Source of the DNA: Paracoccus sp. MBLB3053
Lineage (GTDB): Bacteria; Pseudomonadota; Alphaproteobacteria; Rhodobacterales; Rhodobacteraceae
Reading direction: 5' to 3'
Assembly: GCF_031822435.1 (NCBI RefSeq)
Contig: NZ_JAVQLW010000001.1
Coordinates: forward strand, 1,495,501-1,559,500
Length of the DNA: 64,000 nucleotides
Shown here: positions 20,371 through 29,290 of the stretch, piece after piece
How positions within the stretch are numbered: the first letter of the stretch is position 1
Layout of the letters: each line of letters starts with the position of its first letter
Translations under genes and position numbers: made by a program
Notes under the pieces: generated by a model
What the model saw: only the letters and a program-made list of their open reading frames with translations
The model's database searches: none
What the model was told of the DNA's origin: nothing

Positions 20371-21252
20371 ATGAAGCAGCAGCGCTTCCTGGGACTGGCC
20401 TATCTGGCGCCCTATGTGATCGGCCTTCTGGTCTTCACCGCGATCCCGTTCATCGCGTCATTTTACCTGAGCTTCACGCGCTATGACCTGATGAGCGAGC
20501 CCCGCTGGACGGGACTGGCGAACTACGAAAAGCTCTTCACCCGCGATCGCACGTTCGACAAGTCGCTTTGGGTGACGCTGACCTATGTGTTCCTGACCGT
20601 TCCCCTGAAACTCGCCTTCGCGCTCTTCATCGCAGCGATCCTGAACTACAAGCTTCGCTTCATCAACTTCTTCCGCACGGCCTTCTATGTGCCATCAATC
20701 CTTGGTGGCTCGATCGCGATTGCCGTACTGTGGCGCTACATGTTTGCCAGCGAAGGGCTGGTGAACATGGCGCTGGCGACCATCGGGCTTAATCCGGTGG
20801 ACTGGTTTGGCGATCCCACCAACGCGCTGTTCACCGTGACGCTGCTGCGCTGCTGGCAGTTCGGATCGGCCATGGTGATCTTCCTTGCCGCGCTGCAATC
20901 CATCGACAAGTCGCTTTACGAGGCCGCGGCCATCGACGGGGCCAGCAAGGCACGGGTGTTCTTCTCGATCACGCTGCCGCTGCTGACGCCGGTCATCTTC
21001 TTCAACCTGATCATGCAGATGGTCCAGGCGTTCCAGGAGTTCAACGGCCCCTACATCATCACGCAGGGCGGTCCGCTGAAATCGACCTATCTGCTGCCGC
21101 TCTACATCTATGACGAGGCATTCAAGAAGTTCAACATGGGCTACGCCTCGGCGATCGCCTGGGTGCTCTTCGGCATCATCATGGTCCTGACCCTGATCGC
21201 TTTCTGGTCGTCCAAGAAATGGGTCTTTTACGCCGGCGACAAAAGGAGCTGA
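20371..21252 (+). CDS. Carbohydrate ABC transporter permease (MalF-like)
   Basis: A 293-residue inner-membrane protein with six predicted helices, beginning MKQQRFLGLAYLAPYVIGLL. The permease EAA loop is visible as YEAAAIDGASKARVFFSITL, which docks the ATPase. It pairs with the MalG-like permease starting four bases downstream. The context (GH28 and GH105 in the same direction) suggests uptake of oligogalacturonides, comparable to TogM of Dickeya; that substrate is inference. ATGs further upstream at 20287 and 20332 are possible starts but less like the family. Confidence 0.88.
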   Translation: MKQQRFLGLAYLAPYVIGLLVFTAIPFIASFYLSFTRYDLMSEPRWTGLANYEKLFTRDRTFDKSLWVTLTYVFLTVPLKLAFALFIAAILNYKLRFINFFRTAFYVPSILGGSIAIAVLWRYMFASEGLVNMALATIGLNPVDWFGDPTNALFTVTLLRCWQFGSAMVIFLAALQSIDKSLYEAAAIDGASKARVFFSITLPLLTPVIFFNLIMQMVQAFQEFNGPYIITQGGPLKSTYLLPLYIYDEAFKKFNMGYASAIAWVLFGIIMVLTLIAFWSSKKWVFYAGDKRS

Positions 21253-21255
21253 TCC

Positions 21256-22155
21256 ATGGACGCGAACGTCATGCTCGATATGGACGCATTCAACGAGGCT
21301 CAGGCCACGAAGCGCGCGCGCCTTCGCCTGATCTCGACCACGGTCCGCTATGTGCTTCTTTTTGCGGTCGGCCTGATCATGCTCTACCCGCTGATCTGGC
21401 TTGTCGGTGCGAGCTTCAAGACCAATTCCGAGATCTTCTCGGGGGCGGGCTTCATCCCGCAGAACCCGACTCTCGACGGCTACATCAAGGGATGGGAAAC
21501 CTCGACGCCCTACACCTTCGGGCGCTTCTTCTGGAACTCTTTCCTGATCATCCTGCCCAAGACCATCGGCACGGCGATCAGCTGCACGATGGCGGCCTAT
21601 GCCTTCGCGCGCTTCGATTTCCCGCTCAAGAAGATCCTGTTCACCACGGTGATCGCGACGCTGCTGCTGCCGAACGTGGTGACGCGCATCCCGCAATATA
21701 TCCTGTTCCGGGATCTGGGCTGGCTCGACAGCTTCCTGCCCTTGTGGGTTCCGTCGGCCCTGGCGGGGGATGCCTTCTTCGTCTTCATGCTGGTGCAGTT
21801 CCTGCGCTCGCTGCCTTCCGACATGGAAGAGGCCGCGCGGGTCGACGGCGCGAACAGCCTGCAAACGCTGGTCTATATCGTGGTGCCGATGCTGGCCCCG
21901 GCGCTGATTTCGGTCTGCCTGTTCCAGTTCATGTGGACCATGAACGACTTTCTTGGGCCGCTGATCTATCTGTCCTCGGTGGACAAGTATCCGGTCAGCC
22001 TCGCGCTCAAGCTTTCCATCGATACAACCGAAGCCTTCGAATGGAACCGCATCCTCGCCATGTCGGTCCTGACCATTGCGCCCGCACTCATCATCTTCTT
22101 CGCCGCGCAGCGCTATTTCATCGAAGGCATTTCCTCAGGGGGGGTGAAGGGCTGA
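21256..22155 (+). CDS. Carbohydrate ABC transporter permease (MalG-like)
   Basis: A 299-residue inner-membrane permease with six predicted helices. The EAA motif is MEEAARVDGANSLQTLVYIV, and the MalG-type C-terminus AAQRYFIEGISSGGVKG ends in the usual GxxxGAVKG-like form. It is the second half of the channel formed with the gene at 20371. Its stop overlaps the ATG of the ATPase gene (TGATG). Confidence 0.9.
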   Translation: MDANVMLDMDAFNEAQATKRARLRLISTTVRYVLLFAVGLIMLYPLIWLVGASFKTNSEIFSGAGFIPQNPTLDGYIKGWETSTPYTFGRFFWNSFLIILPKTIGTAISCTMAAYAFARFDFPLKKILFTTVIATLLLPNVVTRIPQYILFRDLGWLDSFLPLWVPSALAGDAFFVFMLVQFLRSLPSDMEEAARVDGANSLQTLVYIVVPMLAPALISVCLFQFMWTMNDFLGPLIYLSSVDKYPVSLALKLSIDTTEAFEWNRILAMSVLTIAPALIIFFAAQRYFIEGISSGGVKG

Positions 22156-23264
22156 TGGCACGTGTCCAGCTTCGCAACGTCGAAAAAACCTATGGTGGCG
22201 CGGTCAAGGCCGTCCACGGCATCAACCTCGATATCGAGGATGGCGAGTTCATGGTCTTCGTGGGCCCCTCGGGCTGTGCGAAATCCACGACGCTGCGCAT
22301 GATCGCGGGCCTCGAGGAAATCACCGGTGGCGAGGTCATCATCGGCGACCAGCGGGTGAACGACCTGCCGCCGGGCAAGCGCTCGATCGCCATGGTATTC
22401 CAGAACTACGCGCTTTATCCGCATATGAAGGTGCGCGGGAACCTTGGTTTCGGATTGAAGATCGCGGGCAAGTCGAAGCCAGAGATCAACGCCGCCATCA
22501 ACGACGTCGCCCGCATCCTGGAAATCGAGCCGCTGCTGGACCGCCTGCCGAAGCAGCTTTCCGGCGGGCAGGCGCAGCGGGTCGCGCTGGGGCGTGCGCT
22601 GATCAAGAAGCCCAGCGTCTTCCTGTTCGACGAGCCGCTTTCGAACCTCGACGCCAAGCTGCGTGCGTCGATGCGGGTGCGGATCACCGATCTGCATCGC
22701 CGCCTCAAGGCCGAGGGCCTGTCATCGACGGTGATCTATGTCACCCATGACCAGACCGAGGCCATGACCATGGGCGACCGGATCTGCGTCATGCAGGCCG
22801 GCCGGATCATGCAGGTCGCGACGCCGAAGGAGCTCTACAATCACCCCGCCAACCTGTTCGTCGCGGGGTTCATTGGCAGCCCGGAAATGAACCTGCTGGA
22901 TGGCAGCCTGCAAGCCGGGCAGTTCGTTGTCGGCAACCAGCGGCTGGCCCTGGGCGACGACGTCCTGTCGCGACTGTCCACGCAGCCGCAGGACGCGGTG
23001 CTGGGCATCCGCCCGCAGCATCTGGCGCTGGATCCGAACGGTCTGAAGGCGCGTCTCACCAATGCCGAGTTCATGGGCCACGAGGTCTATCTGCATGCCG
23101 AACTGGAAGGGCAGAAGATCATCGCCGTGGTCGGCACCGCCGAGTTCGAACAAATGGGCCGTGCCAGCACCATCGGCCTGAGCCCGATCGCCGAGCATAT
23201 CCACATCTTTGACAAGTCCGATGGCAGCAACGTCTCGCTGGATCGGCACAGGCTGGCCGCCTGA
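22155..23264 (+). CDS. ABC transporter ATPase, MalK/UgpC type
   Basis: A 369-residue ATPase that drives the sugar importer. The nucleotide-binding domain has Walker A GPSGCAKSTT (about residues 37-46), Q-loop VFQNYALYPHM, signature LSGGQAQRVALGRA, Walker B VFLFDEPLSNLDA and switch His in YVTHDQTEA. A C-terminal TOBE/OB regulatory part follows from about residue 235. Walker A has Ala where GxxGxGKST has its last Gly before Lys, and the signature has Ala in place of the usual Arg. I recall both variants from other alphaproteobacterial sugar ATPases. It sits between the permeases and the receptor gene. Confidence 0.92.
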   Translation: MARVQLRNVEKTYGGAVKAVHGINLDIEDGEFMVFVGPSGCAKSTTLRMIAGLEEITGGEVIIGDQRVNDLPPGKRSIAMVFQNYALYPHMKVRGNLGFGLKIAGKSKPEINAAINDVARILEIEPLLDRLPKQLSGGQAQRVALGRALIKKPSVFLFDEPLSNLDAKLRASMRVRITDLHRRLKAEGLSSTVIYVTHDQTEAMTMGDRICVMQAGRIMQVATPKELYNHPANLFVAGFIGSPEMNLLDGSLQAGQFVVGNQRLALGDDVLSRLSTQPQDAVLGIRPQHLALDPNGLKARLTNAEFMGHEVYLHAELEGQKIIAVVGTAEFEQMGRASTIGLSPIAEHIHIFDKSDGSNVSLDRHRLAA

Positions 23265-23287
23265 TCTGGGCCACAGAGGAGGAGAGC

Positions 23288-24553
23288 ATGAAATTGAAAC
23301 GCATTGCCGCAGTTTTGACTGGCACCGCGCTTGCCACAATGACGATGGTTCAGGCCGCGTCGGCCGATGAACTTCGCATGTCCTGGTGGGGTGGCGACAG
23401 CCGCCACGTCGCAACGCAGGCCGCGCTGGAAGCTTGCGGTGCCAAGCATGGCCACACGATCAAGGGCGAGTTCACCGGCTTTGACGGATACCTGGAAAAG
23501 CTGACCACCCAGATGGCCGGCGGGACCGAGGCGGATATCGTCCAGATCAACTGGCCGTGGATGCCGCTTTTCTCGCGCGACGGAACGGGCTTTGCTGATC
23601 TGCGCACGCTCTCTGGGCTCGATCTTTCTCAATGGAGCGAAGCCGATCTGGATTCGGGTTCGGTGAACGGCATCCTTCAGGGCATCTCTGTATCGACGAC
23701 GGGCCGGGCGTTCTTCTTCAACCAGACGACCTTCGAAAAGGCAGGTGTCGCCATCCCGACGAACTGGGCCGAACTTGAAGCCGCCACCAAGGTTTTCAAG
23801 GAGAAGCTGGGCGAAGATTATTATACCTTCAACGCGGTGAAAGAAACCGCGCAGCTTCTCGTGACGCTGGCCGTGGTGCAGAAGACCGGCAAGGATCTGG
23901 TTGATCCCGATACGAACCGTGTCGCCTGGACGACAGAGGAATTGGCCGAAGGCATCAGCTTCCTGGGGCATCTGGTCGAGATCGGGGCGATCCGCTCGCA
24001 AAAGCAGGAAGCCTCGGACGGCAACGTCAACCTGTTCGAAAAGCCCGACTGGTCTGCCGGCAAGATCTCGGGTTCCTATGAGTGGGATTCGACCTATTCG
24101 AAATATGCCGACCCGCTGCAGGAAGGTCAGGTCCTGAAGCCCGTCCCGCCGCTGCATGTCGATGGTGCGGTTACGGACGGCGTCTATCGCAAGCCCTCGA
24201 TGCTGCTGTCGATCTCGAAGAACTCGAAGCACCCCGAGGCCGCTGCGCAGGTGCTGAACTGCCTTTTGAACGAACCCGAAGGGATCGACGCCCTGGGAAC
24301 TTCGCGTGGGCTGCCGTCCTCGAAGGTCGCAGCCGAGCGGCTGGCCGATGAGGGCTCGCCCGAGGTGCGCGCCGCCAATGCGCTGATCGTCGCCGCAAGT
24401 GGGCCGACGATTTCGCCCTTCAACGAACACCCTGAAATTCGCGGCAACTTCATCGATTCGCTCGAGGAATATGCCTACGGCCAGATCTCGGCCGAAGATG
24501 CCGCCGAGCAGATCATCGAAGGCACGAACGACGTTCTGGCCGAGTTCGACTGA
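23288..24553 (+). CDS. Sugar ABC transporter substrate-binding protein
   Basis: A 421-residue extracellular solute-binding protein of family 1. A signal peptide spans residues 1-26 ([18 protein letters not shown]), and [13 protein letters not shown] starts the mature fold. Aromatic-rich segments ([25 protein letters not shown]) are typical of oligosaccharide binders. It resembles TogB-like oligogalacturonide receptors, which fits the downstream polygalacturonase and GH105 genes; the ligand is inferred from context. GAGGAGAG precedes the ATG. An 8-base hairpin follows the stop codon. Confidence 0.9.
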   Translation: MKLKRIAAVLTGTALATMTMVQAASADELRMSWWGGDSRHVATQAALEACGAKHGHTIKGEFTGFDGYLEKLTTQMAGGTEADIVQINWPWMPLFSRDGTGFADLRTLSGLDLSQWSEADLDSGSVNGILQGISVSTTGRAFFFNQTTFEKAGVAIPTNWAELEAATKVFKEKLGEDYYTFNAVKETAQLLVTLAVVQKTGKDLVDPDTNRVAWTTEELAEGISFLGHLVEIGAIRSQKQEASDGNVNLFEKPDWSAGKISGSYEWDSTYSKYADPLQEGQVLKPVPPLHVDGAVTDGVYRKPSMLLSISKNSKHPEAAAQVLNCLLNEPEGIDALGTSRGLPSSKVAAERLADEGSPEVRAANALIVAASGPTISPFNEHPEIRGNFIDSLEEYAYGQISAEDAAEQIIEGTNDVLAEFD

Positions 24554-24562
24554 CGACCATCG

Positions 24563-24590
24563 CCCGCCGCGCGCAGAGGCATGCGGCGGG
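24563..24590 (+). terminator. Intercistronic hairpin after the sugar-binding protein gene
   Basis: CCCGCCGC / GCGGCGGG, a perfect 8-base stem with a 12-base loop, then AAAATT rather than a T-run. It is more likely an mRNA-stabilising or partially terminating structure than a full terminator, since GH28 follows 21 bases later. Confidence 0.6.
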
Positions 24591-24611
24591 AAAATTGCAA
24601 AAGGCACCGCC

Positions 24612-26144
24612 ATGACACCCATCCCCCTCGCCGTGACGGCGCGGGCCGCTGCCTTGCGGCTTGCCGTAAGCGGCGCCCTTTATCATCTGCCCCGCCCGCT
24701 GGGCTGGAAGCTGGTCACGCCCGGGCAGCCGGCGCGTCAGGGCTGCTGCATGACGGCCGTCCTGATGCTGGACGAACTGCGTCCCGCCACGGCTTACCGC
24801 CTGCATGTCGAGGGGATGGACGAAATCGCATTTCGCACTTCCGATTGCGCGGCGGCCGTCATCCCCGAACGGATGATTGATGCCGCCGCCCATGACGATC
24901 TGTCTGCGGCCCGTCACAATGCCGCCCAGATCGCGGCCGCTATCGCGGCGCTGCGGGTTGGGGGAACGCTGATCCTGCCACCGGGCGACTGGCTCACAGC
25001 GCCGCTTGCGCTGAAATCGGACATGACGCTGCATCTGGCCGAGGGGGCGGTGATCCGAGCGCCTTCAGACCGGTCCGGCTGGCCGATCCTGCCGGCCCGC
25101 GATGAGGCCGGACAGATGCTGGGCAGCTGGGAGGGCCTGCCGGAGAATTGTTTTGCCGCAGGGGTTCACGCGATCAATGCCACGCGTCTCGTCATCGAGG
25201 GCAGCGGGGTGATCGACGGCTCGGGCGATCTGGGCGATTGGTGGACCTGGCCCAAGGAAACACGCGAAGGAGCGCGTCGGCCGCGCGGGCTTCATCTGGT
25301 CGGTTGCCGCGATGTCACGCTGCTGGGCTTCACCATCCGAAATGCTCCAAGCTGGACCATCCACCCTCAAGGCTGCGACAGGCTTCTGGCCGCCGGGCTT
25401 CGGATCGAAGCTCCGCATGACAGCCCGAATACCGACGGGTTCAATCCTGAGATGTGCCGCGACGTGACGCTGGAAGGCATCCGCTTTTCGGTCGGAGACG
25501 ATTGTATCGCCGTCAAGGCAGGCAAGCGGGGGCCCGAAGGCGAGGCGGACCACCTGGCCGAAACCCGGAATGTCTGCGTGCGCCACTGCCTTATGGAGCG
25601 CGGACATGGCGGGCTGGTCATCGGCTCGGAAATGTCCGGTGGCGTGCATGAGGTGACGATCGAGGATTGCGAGATGGTGGGAACCGATCGCGGCCTGCGG
25701 ATCAAGACGCGACGGGGTCGGGGTGGCGAAGTTTCGGGAATTGCGATGCGCCGGATAACCATGACCGGAGTCCAAACTGCGATTTCCGTCAACGCACATT
25801 ATCACTGTGACCCGGACGGCCATGCCGATTGGGTTCAGAACCGGGCGCCCGCCGAGGTGAATGAACGCACCCCCCGGATTCACGGGATCACGGTCGAGGA
25901 CGTGACCTTGGACGGGTTGGCCCATGCCGCCGGTTCGTTCCTGGGGCTGCCCGAATCCCCGATTGCAGACGTGCGCATTCGTCGGCTGCGCATCGGTTCG
26001 CTTGATCCCGACGCGATTGCCGCGCCGCCCGATATGGCCGATCGGGTTCGCCCAATGCGCCACGAAAACCTTCTGGCCGAACAGGCCGAGCTTGATTGTG
26101 ACGACGCCTCGCTGCTGTCGCCTGCCCAGATTACTCTTGAATGA
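24612..26144 (+). CDS. Polygalacturonase-like glycoside hydrolase family 28
   Basis: A 510-residue beta-helix enzyme. GH28 catalytic residues are all visible: NTDG at 273-276, the Asp pair in [11 protein letters not shown] (296-297), His332 in [11 protein letters not shown] and RIK at 363-365. An N-terminal domain of about 100 residues precedes the helix, as in exo-polygalacturonases of the PehX kind. There is no signal peptide ([17 protein letters not shown]), so it should act in the cytoplasm on imported oligogalacturonides, releasing galacturonate. The start at 24612 follows a hairpin, and the stop overlaps the ATG at 26141. Confidence 0.9.
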   Translation: MTPIPLAVTARAAALRLAVSGALYHLPRPLGWKLVTPGQPARQGCCMTAVLMLDELRPATAYRLHVEGMDEIAFRTSDCAAAVIPERMIDAAAHDDLSAARHNAAQIAAAIAALRVGGTLILPPGDWLTAPLALKSDMTLHLAEGAVIRAPSDRSGWPILPARDEAGQMLGSWEGLPENCFAAGVHAINATRLVIEGSGVIDGSGDLGDWWTWPKETREGARRPRGLHLVGCRDVTLLGFTIRNAPSWTIHPQGCDRLLAAGLRIEAPHDSPNTDGFNPEMCRDVTLEGIRFSVGDDCIAVKAGKRGPEGEADHLAETRNVCVRHCLMERGHGGLVIGSEMSGGVHEVTIEDCEMVGTDRGLRIKTRRGRGGEVSGIAMRRITMTGVQTAISVNAHYHCDPDGHADWVQNRAPAEVNERTPRIHGITVEDVTLDGLAHAAGSFLGLPESPIADVRIRRLRIGSLDPDAIAAPPDMADRVRPMRHENLLAEQAELDCDDASLLSPAQITLE

Positions 26145-26152
26145 GGTGCGCC

Positions 26153-27259
26153 ATGCCACTCACCGAATATTTCGACAGCTTCAGCCGCGACTATCGCGCT
26201 TATAAGGGTGGTCCGTGGTGCTATGAGGATGGCTGCGTCTATCGCGGCCTCGATATGCTCCACGAGGTGACGGGCGATCCCAGGTGGCATGCGCATCTTC
26301 GTCGTCTGATCGGCGCGCAGATCGGCGAGGATGGTCGCCTTGCCGGCTATGATCCCGATGAATTCAATATCGACAATATCCTGTCGGGGCGCGTGCTGTT
26401 TTCCCTTTGGCGCGAGACCGGTGACGATCGCTACATGCGCGCTGCGCGGCATCTTGTCGGACAGCTTGACCGACATCCCCGCATCAGTGCCGGAAACTAC
26501 TGGCACAAGCTGCGCTACCCGCATCAGGTCTGGCTGGATGGTCTGTATATGGGACTGCCCTTCCAGATCGAATATGCGCTAGCCATGGGGGAGACGCCGC
26601 GCATCGCTGATGCGATCAGGCAGTTCCAGACGGCGCTGGACCTGACCGAAACGGCCTCGGGCCTGCATGTTCATGGTTACGATGAAAGCCGCGAGCAGAG
26701 CTGGGCCGACCCCGAAACAGGCAAGTCTCCGGCCGTCTGGGCGCGTGCGATGGGCTGGTTGGCCATGGCGTTGGTCGATGCGTTGGCGCTGCTTTCCGAT
26801 GATCCCAGAGCCGCCGGGTTGCGTGACCGCACGAGGCGAATCCTGGTGAAGGTAGCGGATATGCAAACCTCTGCCGGGCTTTGGCCACAGGTTCTGGATA
26901 ATCCTGATTTAAAAGGAAATTATGAGGAAAGCTCGGCTTCCGCGATGTTCGCCTATGCGTTTCTGAGAGCGGCGCGGCTGGGGCTGGTCACGGGCGCCGA
27001 AGGAAACCGTCTTCGCGCATCTGGCCTTGCGGCCCTTGAGGCTCTCGAGGCAACGCGTTTGGTGACCGACCAGGGCAGGACCAGGTTTGGAGGCATCTGC
27101 CATGTCGCCGGGCTTGGAGGCTTCAGCGGCGTCTATCGCGATGGATCGCCTGACTACTACCTGACAGAACCGGTGGTGGCAGATGATGCGAAGGGCGTTG
27201 GCCCGCTGATGATGGCATTTGCAGAAAGCGAACGGGTGGCTTCGCTCGCCGCCGAGTAG
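26153..27259 (+). CDS. Unsaturated uronyl hydrolase, glycoside hydrolase family 105
   Basis: A 368-residue (alpha/alpha)6-barrel enzyme of the YteR/YesR family, which removes the 4,5-unsaturated galacturonyl residue left by pectate or rhamnogalacturonan lyases. The family motifs YPHQVWLDGLYMGLPF (Asp129, the likely catalytic acid) and ESSASAMFAYAFLRA are visible, as is the C-terminal GTY-like SGVYRDGSPDYYLTEPV. There is no signal peptide, so it is cytoplasmic. The start at 26153 has a GAGGTG site; an ATG at 26141 overlapping the GH28 stop is the alternative. Its product feeds KdgF. Confidence 0.88.
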   Translation: MPLTEYFDSFSRDYRAYKGGPWCYEDGCVYRGLDMLHEVTGDPRWHAHLRRLIGAQIGEDGRLAGYDPDEFNIDNILSGRVLFSLWRETGDDRYMRAARHLVGQLDRHPRISAGNYWHKLRYPHQVWLDGLYMGLPFQIEYALAMGETPRIADAIRQFQTALDLTETASGLHVHGYDESREQSWADPETGKSPAVWARAMGWLAMALVDALALLSDDPRAAGLRDRTRRILVKVADMQTSAGLWPQVLDNPDLKGNYEESSASAMFAYAFLRAARLGLVTGAEGNRLRASGLAALEALEATRLVTDQGRTRFGGICHVAGLGGFSGVYRDGSPDYYLTEPVVADDAKGVGPLMMAFAESERVASLAAE

Positions 27260-27281
27260 GCTCGGGCAGTTTTTCGGATCG

Positions 27282-27309
27282 AAGGGCGCGGCTGGCAGTC
27301 GCGCCCTTT
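27282..27309 (+). terminator. Rho-independent terminator after GH105
   Basis: AAGGGCGCG, a 9-base loop, then CGCGCCCTTT. The stem of 7 G/C bases (27284-27290 with 27300-27306), extended by two A-T pairs, is followed by TTT. It closes the sugar ABC / GH28 / GH105 unit. Confidence 0.75.
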
Positions 27310-27330
27310 CGCGTTGGTGGTCGAGCATCT

Positions 27331-27381
27331 GTGATAACATGTAAGACAAGTGTTGACATGTGCAGGGCAGATTCGCTACCC
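27331..27381 (+). promoter_or_regulatory. Promoter and operator-like site before the dehydratase unit
   Basis: TGTAAGACAAGT at 27340-27351 is the clearest match to the motif shared by the uronate units, and is followed directly by TTGACA (27353-27358). A -10 near 27376 would be CTACCC, which is poor. ACATGT occurs on both sides (27338-27343 and 27356-27361). A GntR/FCD regulator bound here would cover the -35 box. Confidence 0.6.
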
Positions 27382-27419
27382 AATCTGGCAAGAAGTCCTG
27401 AAGCCTGCGAGGAGTAGCC

Positions 27420-28568
27420 ATGATTATCACGGATGTGGAGGCACGTGTCTTCCTGACCACGACGCGCCGTCACTCGGACAGCGCAGGTCATGCCCATCCC
27501 GGTCCGGCGCATCAGGTTAAGCAGGCGATGCTGACCATTCGCACCGAAGATGGTCATGAAGGGCATTCCTTCACTGCGCCGGAAATCGTGCGCGAGCATG
27601 TGCTTGATAAGTTCGTCCGCAAGGTGCTTGTCGGACAGGATGCCCGCGATCGCGAGCGCTTGTGGCAGGAATTGGCGCATTGGCAGCGTGGCTCGGCGGC
27701 GCAGTTGACCGACCGCACACTGGCCGTGGTTGATTGCGCGCTGTGGGACCTTGCCGGGCGGGCGTTGAACCAGCCGGTCTACAAGCTGATCGGCGGCTAT
27801 CGCGACAAGGTCCTTGCCTATGGTTCGATCATGTGCGGGGACGAGCTTGAGGGTGGGCTTGCCACCCCCGAGGATTATGGCCGCTTCGCCGAAACGCTGG
27901 TCAAGCGCGGCTATAAAGGCATCAAGCTGCATACATGGATGCCTCCGGTCAGCTGGGCGCCCGATGTGAAGATGGACCTGAAAGCCTGCGCAGCCGTGCG
28001 CGAGGCGGTGGGCCCCGATATCCGGCTGATGATCGACGCATTTCACTGGTATTCGCGCACCGATTCGCTCGCGCTAGGCAAGGGCCTGGAACAGCTGGGC
28101 TTCGACTGGATCGAAGAGCCGATGGATGAACAGTCGATGTCCTCCTACAAATGGCTCGCTGACAATCTCGACATTCCTGTCGTTGGTCCCGAAAGTGCCG
28201 CCGGCAAGCATTGGCACCGTGCGGAATGGGTCAAGGCCGGTGCCTGCGACATCCTGCGCACCGGCGTCAACGATGTGGGCGGCATCACCCCTGCGCTGAA
28301 AACCATGCACATGGCCGAGGCATTTGGCATGGAATGCGAGGTCCACGGCAACACCGCGATGAACCTGCATGTCGTGGCTGCCACCAAGAACTGCCGCTGG
28401 TATGAGCGCGGGTTGCTGCACCCGTTCCTCGAATACGATGACGGGTTTGACTACCTGAAATCGCTGTCGGACCCGATGGACAAGGACGGCTATGTCCACG
28501 TTCCCGACCGTCCCGGTCTGGGCGAGGAGATCGACTTCGATTTCATCGAGAACAACCGCGTGAAGTGA
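27420..28568 (+). CDS. Enolase-superfamily acid-sugar dehydratase, substrate unknown
   Basis: A 382-residue mandelate racemase/muconate lactonizing family protein. A capping domain (residues 1-130) precedes the barrel. Likely metal ligands lie in RLMIDAFHWYSRTD, DWIEEPMDE and VVGPESAAGKH. The second barrel strand reads GIKLHTWMPP instead of the KxK of Gci, and His is available in CEVHGNTAMN. The pattern fits a sugar-acid dehydratase, not a lactone cycloisomerase. Its place at the head of a unit with esterases, an importer, a GntR regulator and kdgF suggests a pectin-derived aldonate or aldarate. I cannot name the substrate. Confidence 0.8.
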   Translation: MIITDVEARVFLTTTRRHSDSAGHAHPGPAHQVKQAMLTIRTEDGHEGHSFTAPEIVREHVLDKFVRKVLVGQDARDRERLWQELAHWQRGSAAQLTDRTLAVVDCALWDLAGRALNQPVYKLIGGYRDKVLAYGSIMCGDELEGGLATPEDYGRFAETLVKRGYKGIKLHTWMPPVSWAPDVKMDLKACAAVREAVGPDIRLMIDAFHWYSRTDSLALGKGLEQLGFDWIEEPMDEQSMSSYKWLADNLDIPVVGPESAAGKHWHRAEWVKAGACDILRTGVNDVGGITPALKTMHMAEAFGMECEVHGNTAMNLHVVAATKNCRWYERGLLHPFLEYDDGFDYLKSLSDPMDKDGYVHVPDRPGLGEEIDFDFIENNRVK

Positions 28569-28579
28569 GGGCAGGGCAG

Positions 28580-29209
28580 ATGAAGCAGATCCTCGCATTC
28601 GGAGATAGCCTGACCTGGGGGGCGGATCCGGTTACGGGTCTGCGCCACCCTCATACCGCGCAATGGCCGGTGGTTCTGGAATGCGGGCTGACGGATTGCC
28701 GCGTCATCGGTGACGGGTTGGGCGGGCGCACGACCTGCCGGGACGATCACGGTGGGCCTGCAAGCCGTAACGGCGCCTTTGCGCTGCAACTGGCGCTGGC
28801 CGTCCACATGCCACTGGACCTTGTGATCCTGATGTTGGGAACGAATGACCTGAAGCCGCTGCACGGCGGGCAGGCGTTATCGGCCCAGGCCGGGATGCGC
28901 CGTCTGGCCGAAATCGTGGCGACATTTCCCTACAAGCCGCGCATTGCCGTGCCAAAGCTGCTGATCGTGGCTCCACCGCATTGCGGCCCGACCGCTGCGG
29001 GCGGACCGGTGGGAGGCCGCATCATATCGGAATCCGAGCAGCTTGCGGCCCTCTATGACGGCCTTGCGAAGGAACTTGGCTGCGCCTTCTTCGACGCTGC
29101 ATCGGTCGCGCGTCCTTCGTCTGTCGATGGCGTTCATCTGGATGCCGAGAACACCATCGCGATTGGCCGTGCCCTGATCGAGCCGGTCTCGGAACTCTTG
29201 TCATCGTAA
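28580..29209 (+). CDS. SGNH/GDSL hydrolase, arylesterase-like, cytoplasmic
   Basis: A 209-residue hydrolase. The SGNH blocks are Ser10 in AFGDSLTWG, the Gly of GDGLGGRTT, Asn89 in MLGTND and Asp183/His186 in SVDGVHLD. It is most like the octameric arylesterase/acyltransferase MsAcT of Mycobacterium (recalled similarity across the whole chain). There is no signal peptide, so it would remove acyl groups from substrates already inside the cell, such as acetylated oligo-uronides (inference). The ATG at 28580 has a GAGGGCAGGG site; a GTG at 28565 overlapping the upstream stop is possible. Confidence 0.85.
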   Translation: MKQILAFGDSLTWGADPVTGLRHPHTAQWPVVLECGLTDCRVIGDGLGGRTTCRDDHGGPASRNGAFALQLALAVHMPLDLVILMLGTNDLKPLHGGQALSAQAGMRRLAEIVATFPYKPRIAVPKLLIVAPPHCGPTAAGGPVGGRIISESEQLAALYDGLAKELGCAFFDAASVARPSSVDGVHLDAENTIAIGRALIEPVSELLSS

Positions 29210-29216
29210 CAGGATA

Positions 29217-29242
29217 GGCCGCCCTGTTTGACAGGGCAGGCC
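29217..29242 (+). promoter_or_regulatory. Hairpin before the family-5 binding-protein gene
   Basis: GGCC GCCCTG - TTTGA - CAGGGC A GGCC forms a 10-base-pair stem with a one-base bulge in the 81-base gap before the receptor gene. There is no T-run. It may protect the downstream mRNA or give partial termination. Confidence 0.5.
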
Positions 29243-29290
29243 AGTGGCGAGCCGCGCGCCCTTCGACGCGGCAATATGGGGAGGAAAAGC

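Noticed and set aside
21219..22154. N-terminal extension of the MalK-type ATPase
   Set aside because: The frame continues upstream through the permease gene but gives low-complexity His/Arg/Pro-rich sequence. The ATPase starts normally at 22155.
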